Part shown: positions 51,962 to 63,967 of the stretch, in pieces
How positions within the stretch are numbered: the first letter of the stretch is position 1
Layout: each line of letters begins with the position of its first letter
Source: Cystobasidium ongulense
Lineage: Eukaryota; Basidiomycota; Cystobasidiomycetes; Cystobasidiales; Cystobasidiaceae
NCBI GenBank assembly: GCA_022835595.1
Contig: BQUP01000001.1
Location: 1,798,001 to 1,862,000, forward strand
Length of the DNA stretch: 64,000 bases
Direction of reading: 5' to 3'
Notes under the pieces: generated by a model
Database searches by the model: none
Seen by the model: only the letters and a program-made list of their open reading frames with translations
Told to the model about the DNA's origin: nothing
Program-made: the position numbers and the translations under genes

Positions 51962-54647
51962 TTAGTAACGATTACCGCTGTACCCAAAAGATCCATAATG
52001 ATCCTGCCGCAATTCTTGAGGTACAGGTGGGATCGGGGGCGGCACCTGCTGTATTTGGGGCTGATGCATCGTTTGCTGATGCTGGGATTGGCGACTGCTA
52101 GGAGGTATGTATGGTGGGTCGTAAACTTGATGAACAGGAAGACCAAAACGTGGCTGCCGTGGCGGAGGCACTTGAGGTGGTTCGTAACCTGGTTGAGGTG
52201 GGTAATGCTGCTGCTGCTGATACTGCGGAGACGCCCCTGGTTCAGGCGTAGGTTGGGGCAAAGGTCGATAAGGGGAACTGATACGATAGTCCTGTTGCAG
52301 ATGGCTACTCTGCGGCACAGGTGGAGGAGCCTGGTAGTCATAGTGGTCACCTTGAGAAGGCGGAGCTTGATGATAACCACCTGCCGTCTGCGGCTGGCTG
52401 TAGCCAGCTTGTGAGTAACCGTCGTCATATTGCTGTTGGAGCGGCTGATTATGCGAATCATAAAAGGGTTGCTGGACTCCCTGATCGTAGCCATACTGCT
52501 GGTGCTGGTCCCCCTGATAATCCTGAAGATGGCCTTGCGGTTCCTGGTATTGTCCACTGTGAGACACACCTGCATAAGCATCATGCACTTGTTCCTGATT
52601 TCCCTGGTAGGGGGGCTGATATTGTTGCGGGTCAACGAAGTTATCGAATTGGCCGTTCTGTCCTTCAGATTGTCTCAGATGTTCACCCAGGACAGGTGAC
52701 GAGTAGTGACTTGCGCTGTTCCATACAGGTGGCTCATTGGGCAGGGGTGAGTGCGGCGGCAGTGGTGGGGAGACATGGGAGACCTGTGGACTGGTACCAG
52801 GCTGCAGCGCGGTTGGGTGATAAGTTGCTGATTGTGTTGGACTTGCTACCCCATATCCAGGACTTGAAGGATAAGGGGAAACTGCGCGGGGATCCTGCCA
52901 TGATGTACCAGATCGACTATAAGCTGGATGTTCGCTTGCTGGAGGGGGGTGGTGAAGCCCAGTTTCATGATATGATGGCCCTTGGTGATCCACCGCTGGT
53001 GGTATCTGGTTGGCGTTCCAAGGCACATCGCCGCCATCTGGCAAATATGTTGTCATCGAATGCCTATGATGATGCGCAGGTAAATGCGAATGCTGTCCTG
53101 TATATGGCTCGTTCGCTTGCTGATAGTCGACAGGATGTGAGTGGTGATGTTGCATACCAGGGTGCGGTAGTGATGCTGGCATGCTTGAATATGGTGTAGG
53201 ACTAGGCGTGGGCTGCGGCGCCATTGCGAATCCCTGTCCAGACTGCGGCCGGCCAATTGATGATGTCGGACGGTGCGGCTGCAGAGCGTTTGGTTGTGGC
53301 AGAGGTAAAGGCTTATTTACACTTCCACCAATACTCAACGATGACAAAGGTCTTATCTTCGAGTCTATATCGTGCTGCGTCATACCATAGGATGAGAAAG
53401 AAGCACGGTGAGGTTTCGCTAGATGGTTGAGGGAACTTGCAGGTGCCAAAGATGAAGGTGCATAAGGAGGATTGTAGCTGGCAGTGGATCCATCCACAGA
53501 TCCAGCTAAAGGAGACTGCGTGTTTGAGGGAGTAGGGAATGCTACCGGTGTTGGTCGTCTTCGGCCAAATTTGTCTAACGAGGGTGAGCTCGAAGGTGGA
53601 CGATTTGTCGTTGATGCGCTAAGACTATACTGGCTTTGGCTCATACGTAAAGGCTGTTGCAGGGATGGCGACAGGTGCGACGCCGGTCGACTCGTATATA
53701 AAGTTGTCGGTGATTGCGGGTAAGCATCTGGTAAAGGCTCGAAGTGACCAGGTCCGCCATATCCAGAGCCCGGTATTGCAGGCTTGCTTTTGCGCTTGAC
53801 TGGCGGAGGTGCCTGTAATAAGATATGGCCTCAGCGTGAATCCAGTCAATTGTCAGAAGGAGCACTTACAGCAGAGTAGAAGGTCATCTCGATGAAAATT
53901 TCACCTGCATACTTGCCCTTGTGCTTGATCTCGACCCATTCTAGAGTGCGCCTCATCAGCCTTGTAGAGTGGCATACGAGCAGAAACACCCACCATCAAA
54001 CTCTCCCTTCTTCAAGGTAGCTCCATAATCCAATTCAGTTTCGCCAATAAGCTCAGGCTCTCGGGGGTCGTCCGCATAACAAGCTATCTTCATGAGGCGC
54101 TTCGACGCGTCGGCAGCATTCGTTTTGGGCTTGACTCTGCCCACTGTCGCTTGTCCAGGCAAGAGATCTTCATCTTTCTTGACCGATAGCGAGGAAGATG
54201 GCCCTATTCCTCCAGTCTCTGTAGCTGCTATCGGTACCTTGTCGCCTGACTCCTCCCATATTTCGAACTGCAACTGAGCATCCCAGTGGGGAGTCTGCCC
54301 GCCTCGTTTGACGGCTGGCGTCTTTTGCTTCTGATGTCCTATTGTGACTGAACAGTAAGGATCCTGCTTGCCGATGCGCTGCTTGTTCGGCAGGTTGCGC
54401 TACAGTGACGACCGACGAGAAGGGCATGCCGTGCGTGAGTGTCATTGCATTGCAAACAGAGAACAAGAACAACAGCAGGTCAGCAACTCCAGACACGGCG
54501 ACCTGCGCTACTACAGACACTCACAGCTTTGATGACGACGACAACGAGCGTGCCGAGCTGCTTGCCTGCGGGAGCTGGCTTCCTAGCGGATGCTACGACG
54601 CTGCCAACAGACAGGCTGCTGGATGCAGACGACACGGGAGCTGCCAT
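51962..54647 (-). CDS. FIC1: C2-domain cytokinesis protein, Fic1/Inn1 type
   Basis: Four exons give roughly 760 residues. ATG 54645-54647 starts MAAPVSSASSSLSVGSVVAS; the C2 domain follows: KQLGTLVVVVIKA joined to RNLPNKQRIGKQDPYCSVTI, RGGQTPHWDAQLQFEIWEES, LMKIACYADDPREPELIGET, then EWVEIKHKGKYAGEIFIEMT. Family hallmarks are ARNLPNKQR-GKQDPYC and the closing G-W-EI-hKGKYAGEI-iEMTF, found in S. pombe Fic1 and yeast Inn1, which bind F-BAR protein Cdc15/Hof1 and drive septum ingression. The remaining 550 residues are a disordered tail rich in Pro, Gln, Ser, Tyr and His with many PxxP motifs (RRRPTPVAFPTPS, QVPPPIPPVPQ), the expected SH3-binding region. Stop at 51962-51964. Confidence 0.82.
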
Positions 54648-55282
54648 GCTTGCCAGTGCAAGACTCTTTGTGCGGATTATCGAGATTCCATCTGACGAGC
54701 AAGCCAGTCTTGCGAACGAAGTCAAGCTGCAACGTAGTTAAGTCAAGTAGAGGGATTGCTGTGCTCGAGTGCTGTGCTTGGAAACGTGATCGAAGTAGCA
54801 AGCAAATGCAACCAAATGCTGTGTGTTGTTTGTCTGCAGTCTCAAGCTTTTTACTACTGCTGCATTCACTACACTGCCCACTGAATCGCATTTTCTCAGA
54901 ATCGAGGTTGTAAATGTGTTACACCACCGCCGTTGCCACACGAGTGACAAACCTACTAGTACTGCCTATTCTACCGTTCTAGACTACAATTACTCGCACT
55001 AGGCGACGTCTCCACGTTTATCTCGTATGGCCGAAGTAGCATGGTGACTGGTAGTCCAATTTGCCTGTGGTGGGAGGCCTGCTTTGAGATACTTTCTCCT
55101 GCTATACTGCAGTGCTCATGCACTGGGAGCTGCTGTTCATTACGACCGATCGCGTTAATTCTGTCATGCGGATTGAGCACCCGTGCATGCTGAAAGTTTG
55201 ATCTTCTCGCATGGACTTGGCCTCCATATGCTCCGCTGCCAACCCTGTCTTCTGCCAACCACCATTCCAGCTAGACCACGTA
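54648..55282. other. Intergenic region
   Basis: 635 bases with the FIC1 promoter and ADE8 3' flank. No recognisable feature. Confidence 0.4.
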
Positions 55283-55996
55283 TCATTGTGGTTGACTCGA
55301 CCTTTGCTGCTTGAGATCTTGCAGAGCTTGCTTTGTCGCTTCTACTATTATCTTGTGTTCGACTGCATGTATCCTTTCTTCAATGTCTGCCAGTGTGTCA
55401 CCCTCTTCGAAAGGTACTTCGCGCACAAGCAATGGTTGACCGCGGTCGACTTCTTTGACTACCTCGTGCACCATGCAGCCAGTTCTCTTTATCGAGCCTT
55501 GTTTGAAAGATTCGTATGCCCTATCTATCGCATGCGCGCCATCAAACTCTCCAGGTAATGCGGGATGGAGATTCAGTATGCGTACATTCGCAGCGATGAA
55601 CGGATTGAGGAAGTTATCCGAGAGAATATGCATGAAACCAGCGAGGACAACCAGGTCCGGTTTGTGGGACAGTATCCGCTCAGCTAAAGCGGTATCGTAG
55701 TCTTCACGACTCTTGCCAGCATTCGCTTTGTTGTATGCGAAGATAGAGAAGACTTCGGTTGGTATGGATTCTTTGGCAGCTCGCTCTAGTCCGTATGCTG
55801 CCTTGCGATTCGATAGGACATATGTTATAGGCAGCTTTGCGTCGATGAGAGCTTGCAGATTCGAGCCTGGATGGTTGAGAGTATAGTATGTCTGGTTACT
55901 ACAGCTCTTCCGCAGTAGGGCAAGACACGACCCACCAGAGCCAGAAATCAGCACAGCCAGCTTGAGGTCGCCGTAGTCACCTGTGTTGTTCGCCAT
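55283..55996 (-). CDS. ADE8: Phosphoribosylglycinamide formyltransferase (GART)
   Basis: Third step of purine synthesis: transfers a formyl group from 10-formyl-THF to GAR. About 215 residues after removing a 63-base intron. Start ATG 55994-55996 (MANNTGDYGDLKLAVLISGS). The phosphate-binding loop LISGSG joins to SNLQALIDAKLPITYVLSNR. Catalytic and folate-site residues are in VVLAGFMHILS, RILNLHPALPGEFDGAHAID (the N-x-HP-LLP/H motif) and the loop GCMVHEVVKEVDRGQPLLVR with the Asp of the VDRG element. The intron keeps the frame open, so an unspliced reading would insert 21 residues into the phosphate loop; it has GTGGGT...CCAG ends and no counterpart in the enzyme family. Monofunctional, as in yeast Ade8. 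Divergent from EDE1. Confidence 0.9.
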   Translation of the reverse strand: MANNTGDYGDLKLAVLISGSGGSCLALLRKSCSNQTYYTLNHPGSNLQALIDAKLPITYVLSNRKAAYGLERAAKESIPTEVFSIFAYNKANAGKSREDYDTALAERILSHKPDLVVLAGFMHILSDNFLNPFIAANVRILNLHPALPGEFDGAHAIDRAYESFKQGSIKRTGCMVHEVVKEVDRGQPLLVREVPFEEGDTLADIEERIHAVEHKIIVEATKQALQDLKQQRSSQPQ

Positions 55997-56195
55997 GACT
56001 GTGTGGAGTGTGCTGCAGATGTCAGGGAGCGGGCAACATGCAGAGTCAAGCTGCGCTCCAGCTTCACTCGCCTGCAAGAACGATGATCGAGTCTGTCAAC
56101 TGCCGCCATATCGGGCAGCTGGCTCTTGCTCTCAAACGCACGCTTACCCAGGCGCGTGTTCCCGTGAGACTGCACATATCCTGGCGACTGCAGCA
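55997..56195. promoter_or_regulatory. 199-base divergent promoter ADE8/EDE1
   Basis: Start codons of ADE8 and EDE1 face apart with 199 bases between. Both promoters lie here. No TATA or known factor site was confirmed. Confidence 0.5.
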
Positions 56196-59100
56196 ATGCC
56201 GCCCAAAGGTGCGTTAGTCCGTCCGGCTCGTCCGTGTGCATCGTAGCCCGACGTTGACCGCTTCGCCTGACCATGTGCGGCCCTCGACGAGCAGACATCT
56301 CCCTCAGCGCCGAAGAGCGCAAAGTGTTCGACCGCCTCTTCGATAATGCAGACACCGAACAGCTGGGCGTCCTCACTGGCGACAAGGCCGTGCCGTTCTT
56401 CGAGGCGTCTGAGCTTCCCGGCCAGGTGCGGCTTTCACCTTGTCATGTGTCGTTAGAAGCGGGGATGCAACAATTGAATGATGGAGGACAATTCAGCTGA
56501 TGTATCTACATCCCTGTACGATATCCAGGTGCTAGGCGAAATCTGGGCTCTCGCAGACGACGAGAACACCGGTTTCCTCACCAAAGAGGCTTTCTATGTC
56601 GTCTGCAGGCTGATCGGCTATGCCCAGCGAGGACAGCAGCCTTCTCAGGCCTTGATGAAGAAGAGTGAGCACTCTCATACGTCCCCAGGTAACGCTTATA
56701 GCTGATAAGCGAGAGACACGGTCACAAGGCGGTCCTTTGCCATTTTTCAAGGGAATGCATGTTCCAGGCATGCCGGAACAGCGACCTACGGCCACGCCGC
56801 TAGGGACCCCACAGAAGAAGGCACCGGCTCCAAGCGCTGGAATGTCAATTACACCAGACGATAAAGCAAAGTATACTAGACTATTCTACACCTCCCAACC
56901 AGTTAATGGCCTGCTTGACGGTGAGCACGTTTCAACCCGAATTGTGCCTCTTGTAGTCATATAACTAAATGTTCTATCGATTCTATAGGCGAGAAGGCCA
57001 GGGAAATCTTCACCAAGTCGCGTTTATCGAATGAAAAGCTAGGACAGATCTGGAATCTGGCAGATACCCAAAGCCGTGGAGCACTAGACGCTACCGACTT
57101 TATCATTGCTATGCACCTCATCCACGGCTCCATGAGTGGCACAATACCACAGCTCCCTGACACGCTACCAGTAAGCTTGTACGCACAGGCGGCTGCCGGT
57201 GTGGCCTCGGGTATCCCGTCCATGCCGACAAGCCCAATAAGGGCTCAAACTACAGGGTCACCTGCGCCATCAGCTCTTTACGCTCAACCAACAGGATCGT
57301 CACTGCTCAATAGGACGGCGGTAGGTGGAGGAGCGCTATCGCCAGCACAACGTGGCATGTCTCTTGGTCAAAGCCAAAATGCAGGCGGTTGGGCTATTGA
57401 TGCTGTAGAAAAGGCCCAATCAGATCAATTCTTCAATATGCTCGATACAACTAGACAAGGTGTTCTGCAAGGAGACGTCGCTGTCCCCTTCTTCGTGCAA
57501 AGCGGCCTTCCCGAGGAGACCCTTGCTCACATCTGGGACCTTTCAGACATCAGAAAAGAGGGCAGCTTAACAAAGGAGGAATTCGCCGTTGCGCGAAGGC
57601 TCGTCATGGATGTCTTAGCGGGCAAAGCCTTGCCAGCTCAGCTTGAGCAATCGATGATTCCGCCAGGTCTACGGGCTATTGCTTTGCGCATGCAGAATCA
57701 GCCTCCGCGTAAGCTTTAGGTTATGATGGTGCTTGTGCCTGGCTAACGCAGTTGAAAATTGCAGAGACCGAAGTTGAACGTGACTTGTTCTCACTCATGG
57801 ACGATGACGAGCCGTCGAATCTACCTCCTGCAGCTATCGCCTCGGGAGCTTCTGCATTCCAGCAGCCAGGGGCAAGAGTGGCTAGCCCTGCTCCGATACA
57901 GCCTACCCCGACAGGGGGCTCCGCTCGAAGCATCCCTCCAGCCATTCAGCCAATCAGGTCCGGAACATCTTCGAGACAGGATTCGTTACACCACAGGTCT
58001 CCGCCACCGCCAGTGCCGGCTCATCGCACACATAGCACGCACAACGTGCATCTTGCAAGTCCGACACACTCGTCTAATGCGCCTGGGCACAGCTTCTTTG
58101 ACTCTACACCAGCTGAGGAGAAAGGCAACCAGATCTCCTCCCATTCTGTTGAAGTAGGCAATCTTCAGAACCAAGTGCGAGAAACGCAAAAGAGTGTCTC
58201 GAGCTTGCGACAGGAGCGTACTGCACTCAGCGGTAATGTTGCAAAGACCGAAGCAGAGATCGATGAGTTCAAGAGTGCCTTAGCCCAAGCCAAGGCTGCT
58301 TATGATACGGAATCTACCAATATGACAAACCTCGAGACAAGGTTCAAAACTGGTTCCGAGGAGCTGAAGAAGTTGCGAGAAGAGTTGATACATGCCGAGA
58401 GCGAACTGAGTGCTCTCCGCGAGCAGAAGTCAGAGACAGAACAAAACATCCTTAGGGATAAGGAGGAAGTTCGCGAGCTCAAGATCAAGCTGAAGGCGTC
58501 TAACGATGAAGTGACAGCTCTTAAGGAGACACTGGAGAAGCTGCGAAAGGAAGCTCGGCAGCAGAAAGGCTTGGCAGTAGTCAGCAAGAAACAGCTTGCG
58601 ACTAGCGAATCTGACAAGGAGAAAGTCACTAAGAGCATCGCAGAAGAGCGAGAGAACAGTCGTGCTATACATGCTGTATCACCTAGCGCTGCCGAAGCAG
58701 CGCGTACAGTGCCCCTACCCGATTCAAAGGGCGCAAGTCCAGCGGCATCTACGCACAGCGCTCGTTCCATGAATCCCTTCTTTGCGCACACTGGCGCTGC
58801 ACGAGTCACTTCCCCTCTACAAGCATCCACAGTCCCTGTCCAAGCAGATATCGACACCGATCCCTTCGGCATGGCACCTCGAGCAGTAGAAGCACCCCAG
58901 GCACAAGCTCCTGCTCAAGCACCATCATTCGGGTTTGATGACGACTTTGCTAGTGCATTCAATCCTCCTTCGATTACAGGCCCTACTTTCGAAGATAAGG
59001 GTAAAGGCCGTGCAGTTGAGACGGCAGTTGCCGAACCTACCACGGGAGTTAGCACAGACTTTGATGCAGCCTTTGCTGATTTCGACAAGCCCATTACTGG

Positions 59101-60967
59101 CACGGCTGTTGCCGACACTGCTGCGACAAGAGACATGCCGCTCGGTGACACCCCTACTGGTGCATCCGCCACAAGCTCGAAACAATTAGAAGCTACGCCA
59201 GACCACGCCAATAAGACAACAGCGGACCAAGTCACTGATTTGACAGGATCAGCAGCTGTAGGCGCTGCAGTCGGCGCGCTTGCTGGGGCAGGAGCTGCAG
59301 CAGTGAGCCAAGTCAAGGATGTTTTCGGCATGGACGACACTCACGACACTCGCGAAAGATCGATTGCTACCCCATCTTCAATGCAACCATATGAGTCGAG
59401 ACAGCTGCCCGAGGAAGGTGATACCGATGATGCCGGAGATGAAGAACTCGCTCCAATCCGGGATGTCGAGCAAGATGAATCGGACTCGGATTCCGACAGC
59501 GACAGCGACAGTGAGACCGAGGGAACGCACCAAACAGAGGATAAGAGCGGAGATGACACTGCTGGGCCTTTCGCATCAACGCAAGATGAAGTGGAAGAGC
59601 CGGCTGTTGGTCCCCCAGGCGAGCAACATCACGACGGTGTAGCGCGCACAGACCTAGGTATCCAGGATGAACCTGTTTATACAGGGCATAGTCTCGCATC
59701 CAATCCCTTCCCAGGCGCCTTCCCGTCGTCCGGCCAAGGATCGCGACCTGCGTCATCAGTAGGAGAAGGCGACGAAAACTATGAAGACGCATATACAGAG
59801 CAGCACGAACGCAGTGCTTCGCCCGTCCCTCGAGGATCGGTCTCGATGTTCCCTGCTTCAGCAGCCAGCACAAACACTAGCAATGAGACGGAACCTCTAA
59901 AGTCTCCTGCTGCAGCTGACGGCGGGAACGTCAGATCGACCGACGCCTCAAAACCTGGTCCAACACTTGGCTTTGACGACGCTTTCGACAGCCCATTCAA
60001 AGCCATGACACCTGCAAGCAACGATAGTCCTGCTCCTGCTGGTCCGGCCGACCAAATACCTAGCTATGCAGAAAGTTCTGCAGCAGCACCTGCAGTGCCC
60101 GCTCATACTGATTTGTCAATGCCACCGGCTGAGACCGTTGCTCCGGCTAGGCAGTCGGATGAGTTCGATGACTTTGAGGACCTTGCTCCGTAGGTCGCCC
60201 CTGGTACCAAAGGAATCGTATTGACCGCCTGCCTGCTAATTCACCGTTCTGTTCTCAGTGCGAAAATAGAAGATACTGTTCCGGCCGCAACAACCTCTGC
60301 ACCGGCCAATGCTGCCAATGCAGACTTTGACAGCAACTTCGATGACGACTTTGGATTTGATAACCAGACTTTTAGCCATTCAAATGCACAACAGCCAGCC
60401 AGCCACTCTAAAGATGGTGGAAGTAGCGGATTTGACGACAACTTTGATTCCGCTTTCGATACTCCCGCTTCTTCCGTGCCGCCATCGGCAAGCACTCAAC
60501 CACCACCCGCTCTACCAACACGGGCACCTGTTGTAGGCTTTGACGACGACTTCTTTGCATCGCCGACTGAGGCGCAAAGCTCAAACTCTCATCAGCAAGC
60601 ACAGCTTCAGCAGTACGGACACCAAGGAACAGCGCAACAGGACATTGCTGCACCTGCTCAAGGGGGCAGAGCGAGTTACGATATGCCACCCGCTGGGGAC
60701 CCGCCCGCAAGCTCACATCAGTCTCAAGACACACCTACTGCCGCCTATGCTCCTCCCCCTGGACCACCACCTCAACAGCGGTCTACACAGGCTACAGCTG
60801 CACCTAGCTTACCTACACGTACTGCAACCGAACCCGATGGTGACTTGCCACAGGTGAAAGAGCTGGTCGGCATGGGATTCAATAGAAAGCAGGCGATTGC
60901 TGCACTTGAAGATAATCAATTCGACTTGGAAAGAGCCGCAAATGCTCTCCTGTCTGTCAATCACTAG
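56196..60967 (+). CDS. EDE1: Endocytic scaffold Ede1 (Eps15-like), three EH domains and UBA
   Basis: Early endocytic coat scaffold that gathers NPF-containing adaptors, lipids and ubiquitinated cargo. Seven or so exons from ATG 56196 (MPPK, then intron) give roughly 1,450 residues. EH1: EERKVFDRLFDNADTEQLGV ... LGEIWALADDENTGFLTKEA. EH2: DDKAKYTRLFYTSQPVNGLL ... LGQIWNLADTQSRGALDATD. EH3: FFNMLDTTRQGVLQGDVAVP ... LAHIWDLSDIRKEGSLTKEE. A coiled coil follows at 58150-58660 (heptads from VEVGNLQNQVRETQKSVSSL). The C-terminal third is disordered, with an acidic Asp-Ser run and repeated FDDxF-type motifs, and ends with a UBA domain: VKELVGMGFNRKQAIAALED then NQFDLERAANALLSVN. Stop 60965-60967. Minus-strand frames over the coiled coil are shadows. 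Confidence 0.93.
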
Positions 60968-61159
60968 CCAAACCTATTAGTACGTGTCCCTGTGCGTTTG
61001 TTAGACCTTATTTGTAGCTTCCCACCGCAACACGGAAACTTTTGAGCGTTATAAAGTATTTAATTTACAAGTGGACAGATCTAGACCTTTCTTGCGACAA
61101 AACTTCAGGTGACAGCATTGGCATGTCCTTCCATCCGATAGTGGGAGCTCAGCATCAAA

Positions 61160-61932
61160 CTATTTGAATTGGCCTGGCTGGTTGCCGCCCATTCCGCCTG
61201 TGGGAAGCCGTTAGCCGTCGTTTCGACCCGGAAGTGAAAGAGCGTCTCTTCGCTCATTATGATCACATGCACGACTTACTCTGGTTAGCGGCTGAGAACG
61301 ACGAGCCAGCTGCATTTGTTCCGTAACCTCCGGAGGAAGTAGCTGCAGCAGGAGTGACGTCAAAATAGGTCGGTATAAACAGCGGGGAACCGGAAGGATC
61401 CACAACCCACTGTCTGTTTCGGTGTAAGGGCCAGCATTCTTTGCATTCTCGCTGCCGGCCTCGTTGTATTCGCTTTCGTCGGCAGCTCCGCCGCCTAAGA
61501 GTGTCGATAATCAGCTTGATCGTCCATCGACGGCCAGGAAAGCAAGCTGCAGCTCACTTGGCTGGTTGTTCAGGCGGTCAGCGGGAGCTGCAGGAGCATG
61601 CACTTATGTCAGCTGCACGATATCTAGGTAGCCTATGTGCTCAAAGCACGGTGCAGTCGACTACTTCTAGCGGGGCATTTACGACCCGCCCGCTCGGTGC
61701 AGATGTCGCCAATCAATCCAGGCTTACCGCTGTTCATACCACTTGTGCTATCCTGGCCTTGTCCAGCGTTGCCTTGACTCTCTCGCTTCTCTTTCTCTGC
61801 TAGAATGCGCTGTGCCCACTGTGTCTGCGATGACGGGCTTCCTGCGAGGAAGGACTCTTGCATGTCCTTTTCAAAGTCTTGACCTTCGGCGGTCTCGAGG
61901 AAGGCTTTTGCCTCATCTACCATTCCCTGCAT
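61160..61932 (-). CDS. Small unrecognised Gly/Ser-rich protein
   Basis: Four exons splice in phase to about 130 residues. Exon 1 from ATG 61930-61932 reads MQGMVDEAKAFLETAEGQDF, EKDMQESFLAGSPSSQTQWA, QRILAEKEKRESQG (helical, amphipathic). Exon 2 is GGGAADESEYNEAGSENAKN AGPYTETD; exon 3 TSSGGYGTNAAGSSFSAANQ; exon 4 SGMGGNQPGQFK, ending at TAG 61160-61162. All junctions are GT...AG and keep phase, which supports a real gene. The open frame extends upstream of the ATG, so a further exon may precede it. I do not recognise the family. Confidence 0.5.
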
Positions 61933-62705
61933 GTTGAGACTGTGTTTGCTGATGGAGGTGGATGTGAGAAATGCTCTGTTGGCAGGCGTGGTCGGGAGAG
62001 AAAGAGCATCATCGGTCACGTGCGAGCTTGAGTTGCGCAATCTTTCCCGATGCTATATAATGCAGTATCAACCTCACGCATGAGAGGACGCGCAGGGACA
62101 TCATTATCAGTCGTAAGCTTTCTACAACGAAGAAGCTGATTTTATACTCGCGGTGCCGCGCATAATGCATTTAATGCAAGAAGCAAACAAGAAAGCTTAG
62201 AAGAACCCGTAAAGGAATACATTACGCCAGGAGAGGAGTAGAAACAATGCCGTAAAGGTTCAGACGACATACGTTTTAGGTGATGATAAAGGGGGAAAGG
62301 GTAGAAGAAGAGGATAGTAAATAACCCGGGAGAAACAGAAGAAGGGAAATCGTTCTAGTGGCCGCAGGGAAACGAGGAGAAGTGACAAGAAATTAAAAGG
62401 GAATCTAAATGCAAAGTACAGGAGATACCGATGTAAAGATGTATGTGCACTATCCCCAAAGTCTCTCGTCCTCTATATGCGGTGGAGATAGATGTCGTGT
62501 GTAGGCAGATTGATGTGCTCCAGCCGGAGAAAACCAAGTTTAAGGGGAGAGAGGGAGAAGAAGAAACAGAGAGATTGCAAAGCTTTTACAACATACGTTA
62601 TATCTGCATAACAGCCTCTCCATCCTTTTGTGCAGACCGCTACAGAGTCGCTAACAGCCAGCACGAGTGTTGAACGATAATTTCGCTCATTTTGAAAGAG
62701 ATCAC
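61933..62705. other. Intergenic region
   Basis: 773 AT-rich bases: promoter of the small gene to the left and the 3' flank of eIF4A to the right. The interval 62150-62600 is purine-rich on the plus strand. No feature recognised. Confidence 0.45.
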
Positions 62706-63967
62706 TTAGATCAAATCGGCGACGTTCATTGGCATCTCCTCGATTTGAGTGTTGTAGAAACGCTCAAGCTCGCGTAGTGTGGCAATGTCATCGACGGTCT
62801 GCAAATTCACAAGACAGAAGGTCAGACTGATGTTTAACCGGACTATACGCTTCTAAACTTACGACAAAGTTGATCGCAACACCCTTTCGGCCGAATCGTC
62901 CACCACGTCCAATTCTGTGGATGTAGTTTTCCTTGTTTGCGGGCAAGTCGTAGCTATTCGAAGGAGAAGTGGTAAGCTCACGTAGCAAGCACAGAAACTG
63001 TATTTTTCACACTTACTTGATGACCAACGAGACTTGTTGAACGTCGATACCACGGGCCAAAAGATCGGTGGTGATGAGGACACGCGAGGAACCAGATCGG
63101 AACTCCTTCATGATAAGTTCACGTTGACTCTGGTCCATATCTCCGTGCATGGCAGAGACAGTGAACTCTCTCTGAGTAAGCTTCTCGGTGAGCCAGTCGA
63201 CCTTTCTGCGGGTGTTGCAGAAGATGACGGCTTGTGTGATGGTGACGGTCTCGTATAGATCGGAAAGTGTGTCGAGCTTCCAGTCTTCCTTCTCGACGGC
63301 AATGTAGAACTGCTTGATACCTTCGAGTGTCAATTCTTCCTTCTTGACCAAGATGCGGATAGGGTCGCGCATGAACTTGGAGGTAACCTCTAGGACCTCA
63401 TCGGGCATGGTAGCGGAAAGGAGGACGACCTGGGTGGAGGAGGGTAGGAGCTGGAAAATGTCGTAGATTTGGTCACGGAAGCCTTGTGAGAGCATCTCAT
63501 CGGCCTCGTCCAAGCAGAAGATCTTGATGTGATCGGTCTTGAGAGCACGTCTGTTGATCATGTCATAGACTCGGCCTGGGGTACCGACAACGACGTGGAC
63601 ACCCTCCTGGAGCTTGGTGATAGCATCTCGGATGGCGGCACCACCGACGGCGGCGAGGCACTCGACGTTCATGTAGTCACCGAGAGCAACCAGGACCTTG
63701 TGGATCTGCTGAGCGAGTTCACGGGTGGGGGCAAGGACTAGAGCCTGAACCTGCTTGAGGTTGATGTCGATCTGCTGGAGGATAGAGACGGAGCTGTGGT
63801 GGGTAATGAATATTCAGACACTGGCCTTTTTACATAATGGTTTGGCTAAGTGGTATACTCACAAAGTGGCGGTCTTTCCGGTACCGGATTGAGCCTGGGC
63901 GACGACATCCTTACCCTTGATAACGGGCATGATAGCTCGCTGTTGGATGGCGGAAGGTCGCTCGAAA
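62706..63967 (-). CDS. TIF1: Translation initiation factor eIF4A, DEAD-box RNA helicase (5' end outside window)
   Basis: ATP-dependent RNA helicase of the eIF4F cap complex. The in-window exons start at an acceptor at about 63968 ([20 protein letters not shown]) and run to TAA 62706-62708; only the N-terminal 70 or so residues are missing. Motifs in order: Q motif [17 protein letters not shown], Ia APTRELA, GG, Ib [62 protein letters not shown], and the eIF4A C-terminus [16 protein letters not shown]. Three introns lie at about 63795-63862, 62960-63015 and 62795-62860. The spacing and the MPMNVADL ending identify eIF4A rather than Dhh1 or Fal1. Confidence 0.95.

Noticed and set aside
55283-56077. 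ADE8 read as one uninterrupted 264-codon frame with a 21-residue insertion
   Set aside because: The insertion sits in the invariant phosphate loop and is bounded by good splice sites, so it is an intron; the extra N-terminal residues precede the natural ATG.
58300-58872. 190-codon minus-strand Ser/Phe-rich frame
   Set aside because: Complement of the EDE1 coiled coil (Lys/Glu codons read as Phe/Leu/Ser).
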